Positions 11,978 through 24,588 of a DNA stretch of 64,000 nucleotides are shown in pieces. The notes beneath the pieces are model-generated. The model saw nothing but the letters and a program-made list of their open reading frames with translations, did not search any database and was not told the origin of the DNA. The position numbers were made by a program, and so were the translations under genes. The stretch comes from Kudoa neothunni. Taxonomy: Eukaryota > Cnidaria. Each line of letters opens with the position of its first letter. Positions within the stretch are counted from its first letter, which is position 1. The stretch is from the NCBI GenBank assembly GCA_964304625.1, contig OZ199838.1, positions 6,076,001-6,140,000 on the forward strand. The letters run 5' to 3'.

Positions 11978-13159
11978 CAGTAAGGTCTCGATATTGCGAG
12001 GTTTGATGGTTTGATATATGGTAGTCGACATTTTTTTCAAATTTCTGTAACTAACATTGTAACCTTTTCGATGTGTATAATCTTCTACTCTAGCGTTATG
12101 CCCAGAAATACGAAATAACATTTTAAAACGTGTTTTTTGTAAAATTCAGGGTCTTGCTGTTGGGCAATGGTTTCTTCAAATTTTAATCCGATTAATCCAC
12201 TAAATTACACATTCGAACGTTTGGTATTATGATTCAATTATCTCAATTTTAAATGCCAAAAAATTATTCTATAGCGCCATAAAATATCATGAATTCTGTT
12301 ATTGTGAGTTGTATTCAAATTAAAATTAGTTATCCTCCTCCGAATAGAATTTTATCTAATACATCTGATATAATGAACTCCAATGTTGTTCTCTCAATAA
12401 AGGAATTACAAATAACAAACACATCCAACTTCAAATTGCGTTATATGACTGGATTGTGTCAGAACATCAAAAAAGACAAATATTCTGGTTTTTATCACTG
12501 AGAAGGGAAAACTTTTTGCTGATGATCTCAAATCATTGGTTTAAGTGGAAAAAAGGTTCCCTGGAAAATTTTAAGATTCGCTTTTGTTCAAACATTCACT
12601 CTTCGTAGAGAAGGGAGGAAGTTGATGATAATATTGTTAATGATTAGGTAATCAAATTTTATTAGGTAAAACGTAGATTTGAAAAAGAAAACATATTAAA
12701 TCTCGATGAGACGGCTTTTTTCTAAGAACATTGCACTTAGCGAACGCATGATATAAAGAAGGAGTTTGGAGGAAATGAACTGAAACAATCAAAAACCCTG
12801 TAATAGAATTATAGAGTACTTAATTTATAGAGATAAAATTTCCACATAGTGCCATTGTTAAATTTAAAGAAACCCCTTGTTTTAAAAGAATTTATGAATT
12901 TACTGTTAAATATTAACGATCGAAAAAATGACTAGGTATCTTCAACTTCGCGAAAGATGAAGAAAAGTTTGTATATTATTAGATAAATGTCTTTCACATT
13001 TTTAATTTAATAATAAAAACAAGACAGATAATTTTTTCGTTAAAAAATAAAAAATTTATTCTAATGGCGCGTGCGTGAAACCTCGATATTGGCACTGATT
13101 TCTTATTGGGCAGTGAAAGCTCAGGTCCCGATTTAATGCGCAATATCGAGACCTTACTG
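11978..13159 (+). mobile_element. Tigger/pogo-like DNA transposon relic
   Basis: Terminal inverted repeats CAGTAAGGTCTCGATATTGC (left) and its reverse complement (right) bound 1182 bp. TA follows the right end; the left flank reads CA, probably a mutated TA. On the plus strand, pieces of a CENP-B/Tigger-type transposase are visible: a helix-turn-helix-like ...WKKGSLENFKIR... near 12547 and the catalytic-start motif ILNLDETAFF near 12693-12722. The rest is too decayed to read. Length is about half that of a full Tigger element. Confidence 0.75.
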
Positions 13160-14407
13160 TACTTTCGAAATCGACTTGCGCCCATTTAAATAAAGGACCT
13201 ATCATTTGTGACTAAGTATTATAATTAGAGCTTTCTATGGCTCTTGACTTAATAGTTACATTTAAGGACGAGGTGATTTTAATATTTCTTAAAAAATATT
13301 GTATAATCAAACTTACATAAAAAATTCATTTTACTATGATACTACTAGTGGTTGCTAATTTTTTATATATTTATATCTCCTTTACACAAATATTGACAGT
13401 TTAGATAGAAGCATTTATTAACCGTGCTATAGTTTCATATGGAGCGAGCAAAACTCGTGAATAATAAAGCCTTATTAAATCGTTTTTAATTTTTCGTATC
13501 TGTTAATAATCTTGTTCATTTGTTGTGGAATCATTAATATTATCAAGAAGATTTGCAAAAGTAGCTCTACCCGATAAAGAAGGATAGATGAATAAAGATT
13601 AAACGATAAACGTAAGCTGAAAGAATGATTCAAAATGTATAATAAAAGAACAATTTTTTTAATAGTTTATCCTGAGATGCTTGAACTAATAAAAATTTCC
13701 AAACTTTTTCTACAAAATTATCAATACTGGTTTAAACTGTATTGAAACCTCAAAAATTGTTTTGTTAAAACTCAATCGTGAAACTGGCTTATCAGGTGCC
13801 CGATAAAGTATGTTTTAATGATGGGTTTAACAGTAAGAGAACAGATTGTGAGTGATTAATATCTTAAATGATAAAGGTTCTCACCCTGTATTGTATAAGT
13901 TACGTCTACTATCAATAAACATTACAGATTAAGCGAAATACTAAGAAATATTAACCATAATCTGAACATATCGTTATTTAAAGTTAATAATCAAGGATTC
14001 ATGACGCCATAGACTCGTATAGTCTATTATAATGATAAGATTATAGTTATCTCTTCTTTGCCTAGATTACGAAAGAGGAGTTAGTTGTGGTTGCCCCACT
14101 ACCCAGCGCACCAATCTCTTATGTTATTCTTCCATGAGACAATGCCAATATCGATCTCTGAGACTGAAAATTAACCACAGGATCGACGCAAGTTTTTTAA
14201 ACTTTATTCAGAAACGCTCTCATACTGTCAACAACTAGTCTCACTCACCTAGCTGTTTTTCAGACAATTATTAACGTTCGATGACAAGAAGAATGATGTT
14301 GCGGAGAAAATGAAAAACTCAAAATAAAATACATAAAAGGTAAAGGTAATTCTAGGATTAATGTAATTTGAAATTCCGAGTTTGAGCAATAGAAAGAATT
14401 GCTGTAT
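13160..14407. other. intergenic stretch downstream of the Otx-like gene
   Basis: AT-rich sequence on the 3' side of the minus-strand homeobox gene. No exon, RNA gene or transposon end is supported here. Confidence 0.5.
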
Positions 14408-15415
14408 TTATTCCATGTTATCATAGTTGGGAACATATTCGGAAGATTCACTTGCTCCAGGGTTCAGATTTGGAAACATGGGATCCATCATCGGAGGATG
14501 GGTGAGTTGATTTTTTTCGGGTTTGGCACCCATCTCATCTTTCTTTTTCATAAAATACTCCATAGAAGGTTGTTGTTGGCTTTGTGGGTTGGATTCGTGT
14601 GTATGTGATGGGAAAATAGAATTCATGTAGTTGCTGTTGTGCATGACGTTTGAGGTGTTCATCATTTGTCTATTGAAGTCGAAAGACCTATAATCACTGG
14701 TGACAGATGGTGGGCAATTTTGATTGGACATCCATGGAACGTGAAAGTTGTTAGAGTGAGCAATAGCCGGAGGAGGCATGTTATTGTTGGGCCCCATATT
14801 TTGCCACATATTCCACATTTGATTGGTATTCGGTTGCGGCATATAGTTGTGACCTATGTCCATGTTAGTGGGATGACCACTGCTGATATCGGGTATAAGT
14901 GAGGAGCTCATATTTGAAGATTCGGTGTTGTAGTCGTTGTTTTTTGAGTCTCTTGAGTCCTCAATTTTGATCGATTTGAGTTGTTGTTCATTGCTGTTGC
15001 CACCTGTTTGTTTGGATCTATGTCTGTACTTGGCCCTTCTATTTTTGAACCAAACCTTGCAAGTTTACAATTAGAATATGATAATATGATAATAGGATTA
15101 TTGGGTTATTTGATTGAGGAAAGATATTCGAATAATTATTGATATACTTGTACTCTGGATTCGGGTAGGTTGATTTTTTTGGCCACTTCCTCTCTCATAA
15201 ACACATCAGGATAGTGAGTCCTGGAGAAGAGTTCCTCAAGCAAATCTAGCTGCGACCTAGTGAAGGTTGTGCGTTCACGACGTTGTTTTCTAGGGTAGTC
15301 ATTTTCTATTGATGTGGATGCATTTATGGGAGCACATTTCAATACAAAAGTTACCATGAGGAGGATAATTTCTTTGGTTCATATTATTACCATTATAGCA
15401 AGGAAAACTGTTCAT
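14408..15415 (-). CDS. Otx-class homeobox transcription factor
   Basis: Three exons on the minus strand: 15415-15355, 15305-15148, 15055-14408, with GT-AG introns of 49 and 92 nt, giving 288 aa. The homeodomain is residues 28-87. It begins [20 protein letters not shown] and ends [14 protein letters not shown], with lysine at homeodomain position 50 as in Otx/bicoid proteins, which bind TAATCC. The second intron falls between homeodomain residues 46 and 47, common in paired-like genes. Homeodomain position 56 is Tyr where vertebrate Otx has Cys. The rest is a low-complexity Met/Asn/Pro/Ser-rich tail with MWNMWQNMG; the conserved Otx C-terminal motifs are not apparent. The first ATG in frame after a stop was taken as start ([11 protein letters not shown]). 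The 49-nt first intron is inferred because it alone joins this start to the homeodomain frame. The AATAAA overlapping the stop codon could be a polyadenylation signal. Confidence 0.93.
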
Positions 15416-15565
15416 TATAGACCTAAATATATCCAATTAAACCACATTTACGCCAACAGCAATTTATATTATTGCAGTTATTAGTAAAGTTGTTAGATAT
15501 ATTGAAGTAATCTAATCACCAATAATTTCCTATTCGAACCTGTACACACTTCGAATCGAATATCA

Positions 15566-15601
15566 CTATCCAACCACATAGTGAGATATGTGGTTGGATA
15601 G
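15566..15601. promoter_or_regulatory. perfect 15-bp inverted repeat upstream of Otx
   Basis: CTATCCAACCACATA and its exact reverse complement are separated by six bases (GTGAGA), about 150 bp upstream of the Otx start codon. In RNA it would fold as a 15-bp hairpin, possibly in the 5' untranslated region. It could also be a paired protein-binding site or a small transposon footprint. Function is not shown. Confidence 0.55.
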
Positions 15602-15993
15602 AGAGAATGTTTGGATTCAATGTGATTTAAAATGGTGATAAAACTAAAATCTGAAAAGATGATTTAACTAAGATACCTTAGGATTTAGATATAACAATTT
15701 AACGAGATAAAGTCTATTAAGGCGATGCGTCTTTTCTCAACACAATCCACTCTTTGTTTGGCGAGGGGTAGTGTCGGAAGTTGACAGCTTAGAATTCTCA
15801 CTTTTTAAGACGAAAAGCCACTTAATGGATTCTATATATCAGGTTATTTTGTCGAATTAACATGAATAACTGAATTGCTCAACATAACTATATTTTTGTC
15901 AGAGCTTTTCTCATTTAATGTGACCTGTTTTTCCGTGCGGAATCCACTCAAACAACCGGGTTACTAACATTAGTATTTATGCTGGTGGCGGCC

Positions 15994-16706
15994 TAATCCA
16001 CTATACATTGACAACAAGTATAGAAGTGGACTTAGGATTATCCACCTGAACTCACCCTAAAACAATCCCATTTGCAACATCAACCAGGAGTCATATAACT
16101 CAATTATAGATCTATATTTAACAGTAGAAAATTTTTATGCAATATTATGAAGGGCGTGGGATTAAAAGTTTCACTCACGAATAATAAACAATAATTATTA
16201 ATCTCTCATAATGGATTAAGTTTGTGACCACTAATAAAAGCTTAATAAAATATTAACCATATCTTTTCTCCTTAAAACAGTTGTAATAGACAACAATTAT
16301 CGTTATAAACTAGTTGAAATTTAAGAACGCTTCAAGTTGATTAGCTTGGTGTGCCTTTTACGGCTGACCTCTAAATCAAACTCTGCGATAGTTTGATTTG
16401 TTTGTTGTTTAATAATGTAACGAGTTCTTTTTTAATTGAAAATGTCGCCATAAATTAACCATATTATATTTTATTTAGTACATTTTGAATTAGTTTTTTT
16501 CACGTTCCCATAATTATGAGAAATATTTTATTCTCAACTTGTCGGTAGCCCAAAGTAATTACCATCAAATTCAACTTAATAATATGAAGTTTTTTCACTG
16601 TCATCCTATACATTCATATAAATATAACTCGCTTATTTTCACACAAATTAAAATTATATTCTGCTTTAATAGTGTAAAAAATAAATGTGTCACACACAAT
16701 TAATCC
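15994..16706. promoter_or_regulatory. four TAATCC/GGATTA (K50 homeodomain) sites upstream of Otx
   Basis: TAATCC or its complement occurs at 15994-15999, 16035-16040, 16213-16218 and 16701-16706, within 1.3 kb upstream of the Otx-like gene. This is the known core site for Lys50 homeodomains, so autoregulation is possible. In AT-rich DNA a site or so would be expected by chance in such a length, so the support is modest. Confidence 0.3.
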
Positions 16707-19700
16707 TTTTCTCATTGTTTCCGACTTTACACTGAACTGTGCCGATTGTTTAATTTTCGGCTGAGCAACTATCAAATATGCTTTGCTGTGTGTTTTTCTG
16801 ACTGATATACATCTTTCGCCACCTTTTATTTTAAATATTGGTTTTTTGATTGAGGTTATGTTTTGTTCGGTTAAACAATTATTTGTTTCGATCAGGTGAC
16901 TTTGATGCGATCAACGTAAGAGCATTTTCAGATTAGGTATTTTATGCTTGTGGTTAATCTCTGGTTGAAACTAGTTGTGGCAAATACATTACGTAAAAGT
17001 TTACAACATTTGAAGTAATTGGTGAAGAAGTCATTGTTGCGCATGCTTCTTCCCCCTTTTAGGGCAACTTTACCTTATCTGGATAATAACTAGGGCGTAG
17101 CTCATTATATTTTTAAAAGTCTTGAGAGGAATATTAAATATGTCATTCAAGCCGTTCATCCTTATCTCGATTAATCTATTAACTCTCTTATGTCAAATGT
17201 TTATAAATTGTTTATGTGGAACTAATAATGCAACTGTGGATTTAAAATCGTAATTCAATAGTTATTCTGCCAATTAAATATTTAAATAAATATAAGAATG
17301 ATTATATGTAATTACTTATGAGACAGGTATCATTATTTTGATTTTTAATGGTTTAACCATCTTGTTGTTGTTTTGTTTTTACATGATAAACAAATCAAGA
17401 ACTCCTTTAATTGGTATGAAGGCATCATTGTTAAGGGGTTTTAAATCGTTATTTTGTAAGGATCACGTGCGCTCATTTTTATATATTTTTTATTTAATTT
17501 TAGCGGTCAAACTGCTAAAATTGTTAAACTTTTTAAATAAATACTTTCTTCAAAATGAACAACATTTATTTAAAGAAATATTTTTTTGTTCCATAATAAC
17601 AGCCTAAATTATGGCATCTATATGATATAGTAGATCATTACTTAATAAACATGCATGCGCAAGCGCAATTAAATTAAATTAAAATTTTCAAAGGAAGTTA
17701 CGTATATTGGAATGTAAATTTATTTATAAATACTTTTGTTGATTGATTAATAAAAGAATTCAATGATCATCTTTATTGGAGAGTTTTAATAGTAAAGACA
17801 TGTTAGTGATAAAGATCATATTCTTTACCTGAGTTTTAAGAACAATATCATTTTTGGCATTAAAGTTAATATTCTTTTCATGCTAATTTTCCACGAATTT
17901 TATTTTGAAAGATAGATTTTTCGTTTTGAATTATCTCAACTTTATTTAGATAAGACTATTTATTTTAAGATTACTTTTTTTGGTAACTGAATTTATATAA
18001 TAAACGTAATTATCCCTCTCACATAATTCGTAGATATATGGGGAAAATTGATTTATTTATGAATAGAGAAATAATACTTTATTTTTGTGTTTTCTAAGAG
18101 AGAGTATGAGATTAGCACATCCAATTTTGTATAATAACAGATGGTTTTCACTGAATAATATCGCAAAATTTTTATTTTAACAGTCAAATATTTTGTTTAC
18201 CAAGTATTATCTATAATTATAAATTAAAAGATTCAAAATACTTTTGTATCCAGCCCAAATAAAATTATTTTATTAAAATTTCACACAAACTGTAAATAGT
18301 CTAGTTTTTTAATATTGCGTTTTTAATTTTTAGATACTTTATAATCACTATCTAATTTGTTGCTTACTAAAAATATGCGCGAAACCGAATAAATTCATTG
18401 TAAATCAATTCTTTGAATTGAAAAGAGGAACATTTAAGACAAGGTTCGGTCCATTATTGGAGTTCATTTTACGCTGATACGAGGATATAACTAAATATAA
18501 ATTAAAATTTTCATTAACTCATGAAGACGACATGCATAAATTGTCACTTAACTTTCTAATTGTCATACCTTGCTATATATCAGAGGTGGCCAAACCGTGG
18601 TTCTTGAAAAAATTTTGTCGAGTTGATTTTTTTAATTCAACCAACATGTTGATTTAGAATAACACAAAATTAAACTATCTAATCAAATGAAGAAATGAAC
18701 TCTTTAAAGGTAAACAAATAATATTATCGCTTAGAAAACATAGTTTTAAAACTACCGCATAGTTTTAATATTTTATATAAACTAGAATTATTTCTAATTT
18801 TACCCTTATCTTCTATTATCTACTATATATATAGAGCTGAAGTGTCCGTATGTGTGTCAGCAAGTACGCACGCGCGTCAATTTTTTAAAATCGTTTCCAC
18901 ACTACCAAATGTTCCCAAAAATGTTTAGAAAAGTAGTGATTTTGTCGATTCAAAGTTTGTTAAACGGATTACTCGGTTACAACAATTGGATTAACACCTG
19001 CTTATGTCATGGTAATGGTCGGTTGAAGTTAACTTTCCTCCTTTTATGTTCTATCAAATGTAAATTACTCGATGGCACCTGACTTTTTATATGATGTTGG
19101 CATGTATATTTTAAAAGTTCTATTTATTGTTTTAAATATGGACAAAAATCTATATTTGCATCATTAATAACGAATTGGTAGAGCGTGCTATAATAGGATA
19201 GATTAAAACATTATAATGCAAGTGCACGGTCCGTGGATTTCATTGAAATCGTTCGCTATGTTGAACTTTCAATGATCAAATTCAATGCAGATAGTTGTAT
19301 AATCTTCTTTCATCTTATTAAATTAATTATTTATGATGAACTTGACGCGAGTTGTGGTTGTTTATGGGAGAAAGTGCGTTATGCCCTTGCGGGACCTGGG
19401 GATATTAATTTGAGCAATGAAAATTAATTATCGTGTGTTATTGTCGAGTTATTAAGGGTTTTCTATTTTCATTATCTCTCTAAAATGATCTCAATTTTTA
19501 CTGTGCCCATCACAGTCGTTAAAAGTATGATACATAAAAAAAGATTTATTTAATCTCTCCCCAGAGCTAATCGAAAGAGTCTAATATTTCTCTATTTTTT
19601 GACCGTTTTCCTCTTTGATGAAATTTTCTCAACCTCGGGCGAATCTGGGCGGTACGCGTTAAAACTTTAAAGATGATTCATAATACCAAATCACCAAGAG

Positions 19701-21258
19701 AATTGTGGAAATTCGTTCTAGAAACTAAATATTCAAAATGAAAAGAAATTTTCCTCAATCTTGTTTCTATCTTTGGAACAACTTATTTTTGTGAGTCTAT
19801 CTATTCAGCGATGAAGTTTGTAAAATAGAGGCATGCGCGGGTCCCTTCCTCCCTCCTTCGCTCGCAAACAAATAAACACCTGATGGAATTAATTTGTACA
19901 GCTCGCTGATAATATGGAAATATAAAAAACTTGTAACATTAGAAACAATTTCTAGAATAAATTTTTCGAATACATTAAATACTCGTGTTATTATTTTATT
20001 CGTAAATATTTTATTATTATTATTATTACGACCCATTTCATAGAGAAAAAGTTTCCTGGGTCATTAACTACTAATTTACTTATTTGGAAAAACCATAATA
20101 AATTATACCCGCAAAAATTATAAGTAAGTTTTCCAGCTATTAACTGAATAAGAAAAAGTTAAAAAATCATTTGTTTATAATTCTACAACATTTTGTTTTA
20201 ATGTTTACAAAAAATTCCCTCAAAATTTAAGTTTAAAATAAGGAGGAGGTACATAATTGATTTTAATACCCTGTGGCTGTTGAAAATTTTGGTAACCTAA
20301 AAATTGGCTCCAGGTCTGGGCAATGCTGACAACCCCTGTTATATAAAATATTGACAATTAAGTATTTTGGAATCCGGGATTAATTTTTGTTCCCTGAAAG
20401 TACCCAGTGTCAGAAAAAATAGTTTTAGGTTATACTTTTGGATCAATTTTTCAATTATAAAGATCAAAAATATATAATATTTAACTTGACTCAATTAATG
20501 TATTTTCTAAGTAAAAAATATCTAAATGAGTGCTGTGGTTTATGATTTCCTGTAATAATGATTTAAGTAGAGATTATAACTATTCAAAAATAAGAAGACT
20601 CTTATGTTGATGTCGATCTTTTTGTATAATCTTTGATCAATCGGATACTGTAACGTCAACGAAAAAGTTAAATGTAATCTTATAAATATTTTTTCTGATT
20701 GGATTAATTAAATATTCAAAATAATGTTAAAATAACTGAAAGATACATTCAACTTAGGTTTAATTTTTACCACCTAAATATTGCCAAATAACGGTAAGTG
20801 AAAACCTTTAATCACCAATTTTATTAAAGGTATGAATTGTTTTTTTAATTCTAAATTTAAAATCTCCGGTAAAATTATATAATTGGAATATATAGGAATT
20901 GAGTTTTTCAATTTTTACAAGCTATACAAAATTTGGTGTCACCGGCTTGAATATTTACGGTGACTCAACTATTATTTTACTAGATACAAAAATAATAATA
21001 ATAATAATAATAAAAGAAAACTTAAACAAAAAACATAAATTCTATTAAAACTAGAATTTTTTGCGCAGAGTTTTTTCACAAGACGAAAATTCAACATAAA
21101 GATGAGTACTTTCCTGTATCATATAAAATACACCAACATTAAAAAAACACACGTTCCATTTAAATATACGAAAAATTTTATCTCATATGTTAAGTTTCGT
21201 TGCAAACTGTCAAAATTCATTATTATGGCTTGGTTATTTCTGGTAGGTATGTCACCAT
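16707..21258. other. long gene-poor AT-rich stretch
   Basis: No coding exon is supported. Weak signals only: a hAT-like terminus around 18583 (CAGAGGTGGCCAAACCG), another facing it near 20336 (inward CAGGGGTTGTCAGC), a possible Helentron-like tip near 18829-18860, and AAT/TTA trinucleotide runs near 20010 and 20990-21013. The two hAT-like tips are not similar beyond the first bases, so I do not join them into one element. Confidence 0.45.
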
Positions 21259-22080
21259 TTATTTATAAATTAATTTTACTTTTGGCTGAACGTTGAGATA
21301 AGCCCCATAAATCCGAGTTATTATGCGATTAGAGCTACAAACACCATATTTCATCAAAAATAACACAATAAAAACACATAAAAAAGTTTGATTTAATTTT
21401 TTTAATGAAGACATAAAACCGCTTCGTAAATTTTGTTGGTTTTTGTTTCTCCATTGAAATTCGCCAAGGAATTCATTGATGCCACCCATGCTTACAGAAC
21501 CATCATCATTAACAGAAGACGTTCTGTTTCTTGGTGACATTTTTCATTTGATGGCTCCCCAAGTTCCATCTATGGTATTTGTATGAGCTCCTGTGTCATT
21601 ATCCACGTATTCGATGCTGTCGTTTACAGTGGGATGAGTGTAGAAGTTGTTGAGAGTGCCATAACTTTTGAAACAATCAGTTATTATGACAGATCCGGGT
21701 TTAACATAAGTTTTAATTTTTTGGATAAAAGTCTCAGCTGACCTATATGGAACTTCCATTGAAAATATTAAAATCTCTCAGGAGTTCGTTCCACGCCACC
21801 AAGAACCCATGCTCCGTTAACACCATGACCTCGGTTATGTTTGACCTTACCAAACTTGGACTTGCCAATCTCAACTATCATATTTTATCCGCTAATAATA
21901 ATATCTTCAAATTCCGAACTATCAGACACCATTTTCCGAAGATAATGAGAATAACTACTGATAGTTTGGGAAGAATGGCCAGTGATTGTTGTCAGGTGGA
22001 CGATTTTTACCCCAACCATCCAATAATAAGCCAATTCCAAGAAATTGTGAACTTTAATTTTTATTTCTCGAAAAAAGTTG
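21259..22080 (-). mobile_element. Merlin/ISXO2-type transposase relic
   Basis: Read on the minus strand, the pieces follow the order of ISXO2-like (DDE_Tnp_IS1595/Merlin) transposases: a helix-turn-helix part (about 22050-21930), then KSKFGKVKHNRGHGVNGAWV (about 21860-21800), then KPGSVIITDCFKSYGTLNNF with DTGAHTNTIDGTWGAIK (21759-21547), then a C-terminal part with INEFLGEFQWRNKN (21540-21400). In-frame stops and at least one frame change break it. Where family members read VEIDESKFG this copy reads VEIGKSKFG, so the first catalytic aspartate is lost. Terminal inverted repeats were not found. It is on the opposite strand to the TBP gene ~1.7 kb away. Confidence 0.82.
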
Positions 22081-22179
22081 ATTCAAAAATATAAATTCCT
22101 CTTCTTCAAGCCTTTGAGGAACGTCGCCAATTTTTTCTATGGATCGAAAATCTTGTCCCCTCACTTAATACAATTAGAG

Positions 22180-23204
22180 TAGTGTTTCCCTACAAATGTT
22201 ACACTCGTGCCCCCGTGCTAACTTCCGCACTCACTTCACAATCCCCTCCATGTGAAAGTGAAGGTCCAATTTTACCTATTATTTAAATGCGAAAATAATA
22301 ATAATACCAGTAAAAGTCTTAAAATTATACTTTTTATCATTTTAATTGATTTATTAACTTGATAATTTTCCTACTAAATTCTAAATTGCATTAATTAAAA
22401 TAACAAATTCGTATAGTTCACAAGAAACATTATTACAAAATCAGTTGTTATTTATTATTTATTTGATCCAGAGGTTCTCTTTATTTCGCTGGGTTTTCAT
22501 AAATAATTCAAAGCAGGACATTTTGTTGGACTATAAAACATAAAAACCGTTTTCGGGGTTGAATGAACTCCATTACTTATTATTTGTATATATTGAAGTC
22601 GATAAGCTTGTTTCATATGCTATCCTGTGTTGAATAAATCTAGCGAATTCCTTATTCTATAGAGTCATATGTTAACTTAGATTTATATCAGAGGCAAGGA
22701 ACAAATTCTAAAGTATAACTTAAAACGTGACATAATAAAAATTATACAACTAAATGATGGATCTCAAATTTAGACAGAAGACCCAGTTAAAATTACACAG
22801 TGGTCATATTTTTATGGATATTGATTATTTCTAAGTTGATAAAAATTCTGACAACCTAATTACAGCTTAAGCATATAAATATGTTATTTTGAACGATAAC
22901 AAAGTTCGATTTTACGTGAAGATAGCGATACTTAGATTTTGTAAACTGAACAGGTTTAATATAAACTATTATCATACCGTGCCATTTCGTAGAACCAATT
23001 AAAGTAAATTATAAATTAAATAAATTATCATATCCCTTTTTTAATAGAAACTAATTGATATCAAAACAACCAGAAATATTATCGTACGCATTACATCCTC
23101 ACATGGTTTAAACGGGGACCAGCGAAAATTACGAAGTGAATAAACTAAGATTAATTTTAAATTTATTCTTGAATGATTTCCGCATCCCCAGTAGGGAAAC
23201 ACTG
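22180..23204. mobile_element. possible hAT MITE
   Basis: The left tip reads TAGTGTTTCCCTAC and the right tip is the inverted form GTAGGGAAACACTG, close to the widespread hAT terminus CAGTGTTTCCC. The span is 1025 bp without coding sequence. Flanking 8-bp target duplications do not match, so the boundaries are uncertain. Confidence 0.4.
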
Positions 23205-23779
23205 CTGTACTGTGTAATGTTAACATTTATAACGCGATGATATTATAGAGGGTGGCATGTCCACATTCGTTTGGTTCTTAATTCCTGAGAAGCCGAAAGA
23301 TTAGCGATGGATCTAAATCAAATGTGATCCTTACTTTTCTATAAAAATCTCTATTATTGCTAAATTATAAATCTATAAAATTCATTGTTTATACATGACT
23401 GCGTTACACTTAAATTTTGTGCGCATGTATCACAAGATAAAAACGAAGTATCCTAGTTCCTATAACTCAAAATTTCGGATGAATCTTATTTATTAAGATA
23501 CTTTGAAACAAATAAGATAGCTGTGGAACGAATGGAATCAAATGGGGTTGAAAATGTCGAATAAGAAAATTTTATTCACACATATACTTGCTCATGAATA
23601 ATTTGTGAAGTGGCCAAAATTTCATAATTACAATTGTTTCTCTACATACAATGCTAGACGTGTTTATAAATTACTAGAAGTGTTAAATGTGATGAAAAAT
23701 TATAATTATTGTCCACGCCCGATTTATCACGACAACATACGAACAACTTGCACTTTGCTAGGCGCTTCATCAAATAAAG
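23205..23779. other. intergenic region upstream of TBP
   Basis: AT-rich, with no exon or element recognised. It presumably holds the TBP promoter, but I see no clear core element. Confidence 0.4.
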
Positions 23780-24588
23780 ATGGATCATAGTGACGAGTTT
23801 GAAGACCCGGATAACAACGCTGAAACCAAGATTACTGCCGAAACACTTGGTATAGTACCTCAACTCCAGTAATCTATATGTCTATTTTTATCAACCATGT
23901 TAATGTGATTAAAGAAACGTCGTAGCTACCATTAACCTAGGATGCGCTTTGGATTTAAAAAAAATCACTTTACAAGCTAGAAATGCCGAATATAATCCAA
24001 GGGTAAAGATAACTATAATTTTATTCAAGTTGGAGTGTGTTTTTTGAATCAATGTTTAGAGATTTGCAGCGGTCATTATGCGTATACGTGATCCTAGAAC
24101 TACGGCTTTAATATTTTCTTCCGGAAAAATGGTATGCATTGGATCTAAAAGGTAACCTATATTTGGCTGGTTCGATGTTGGTAATTTTTTTATTCGAATA
24201 GCGAAGAATTGGCCAAGCTAGCTTCTAGAAAATATGCGCGAATCATTCAAAAATTAGGATTTCCTGTTAGATTTTTAGACTTTAAAATTCAGAATATGGT
24301 TGGAAGTGTTGATGTTGGGTTTCCCATACGATTGGAGGGGCTCGTTTTAGCGCACAGTCAATTTTGCAGGTGATCACACTTTTTTGATGTGTTGGTTTAA
24401 TCCGATTTATGGACTTTAGTTATGAACCTGAACTATTTCCTGGCCTGGTATACAGAATGTTGAAACCGAGAGCAGTGATTCTTGTGTTTGTTTCGGGGAA
24501 ATTGGTACTCACGGGAGCCAAAAATCGTTTCGATATATACGAAGCTTTTGAAAATATATATCCAATTTTACAAAACTTTAAAAAATAG
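23780..24588 (+). CDS. TATA-box-binding protein
   Basis: General transcription factor that bends promoter DNA and nucleates RNA polymerase I, II and III initiation complexes in the nucleus. Five exons join in frame: 23780-23868, 23915-24002, 24060-24151, 24202-24369, 24420-24588 (introns 46, 57, 50 and 50 nt), giving 201 aa. A short acidic N-terminus ([13 protein letters not shown]) leads into the conserved core of two direct repeats. Repeat 1 has [20 protein letters not shown] and [14 protein letters not shown]. Repeat 2 has [38 protein letters not shown] and [13 protein letters not shown]. The core is nearly complete relative to human TBP. The N-terminus is as short as in plants and protists, with no glutamine-rich domain. 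The start is the only ATG in frame with the conserved core in exon 1. No inactivating change is seen. Confidence 0.96.

Noticed and set aside
12994-13185. 63-codon minus-strand frame
   Set aside because: It crosses the end of the Tigger-like element and matches nothing.
14399-14902. Plus-strand frames opposite the Otx-like gene
   Set aside because: They are antisense shadows of the low-complexity Otx C-terminal exon.
17338-17607. 89-codon hydrophobic plus-strand frame
   Set aside because: Leu/Phe/Ile/Lys-rich composition is what AT-rich DNA gives by chance; there is no ATG start and no homology.
18583-20336. A single hAT element between two CAGRGGT tips
   Set aside because: The tips differ after the first bases, the flanking octamers agree only partly, and no transposase lies between them.
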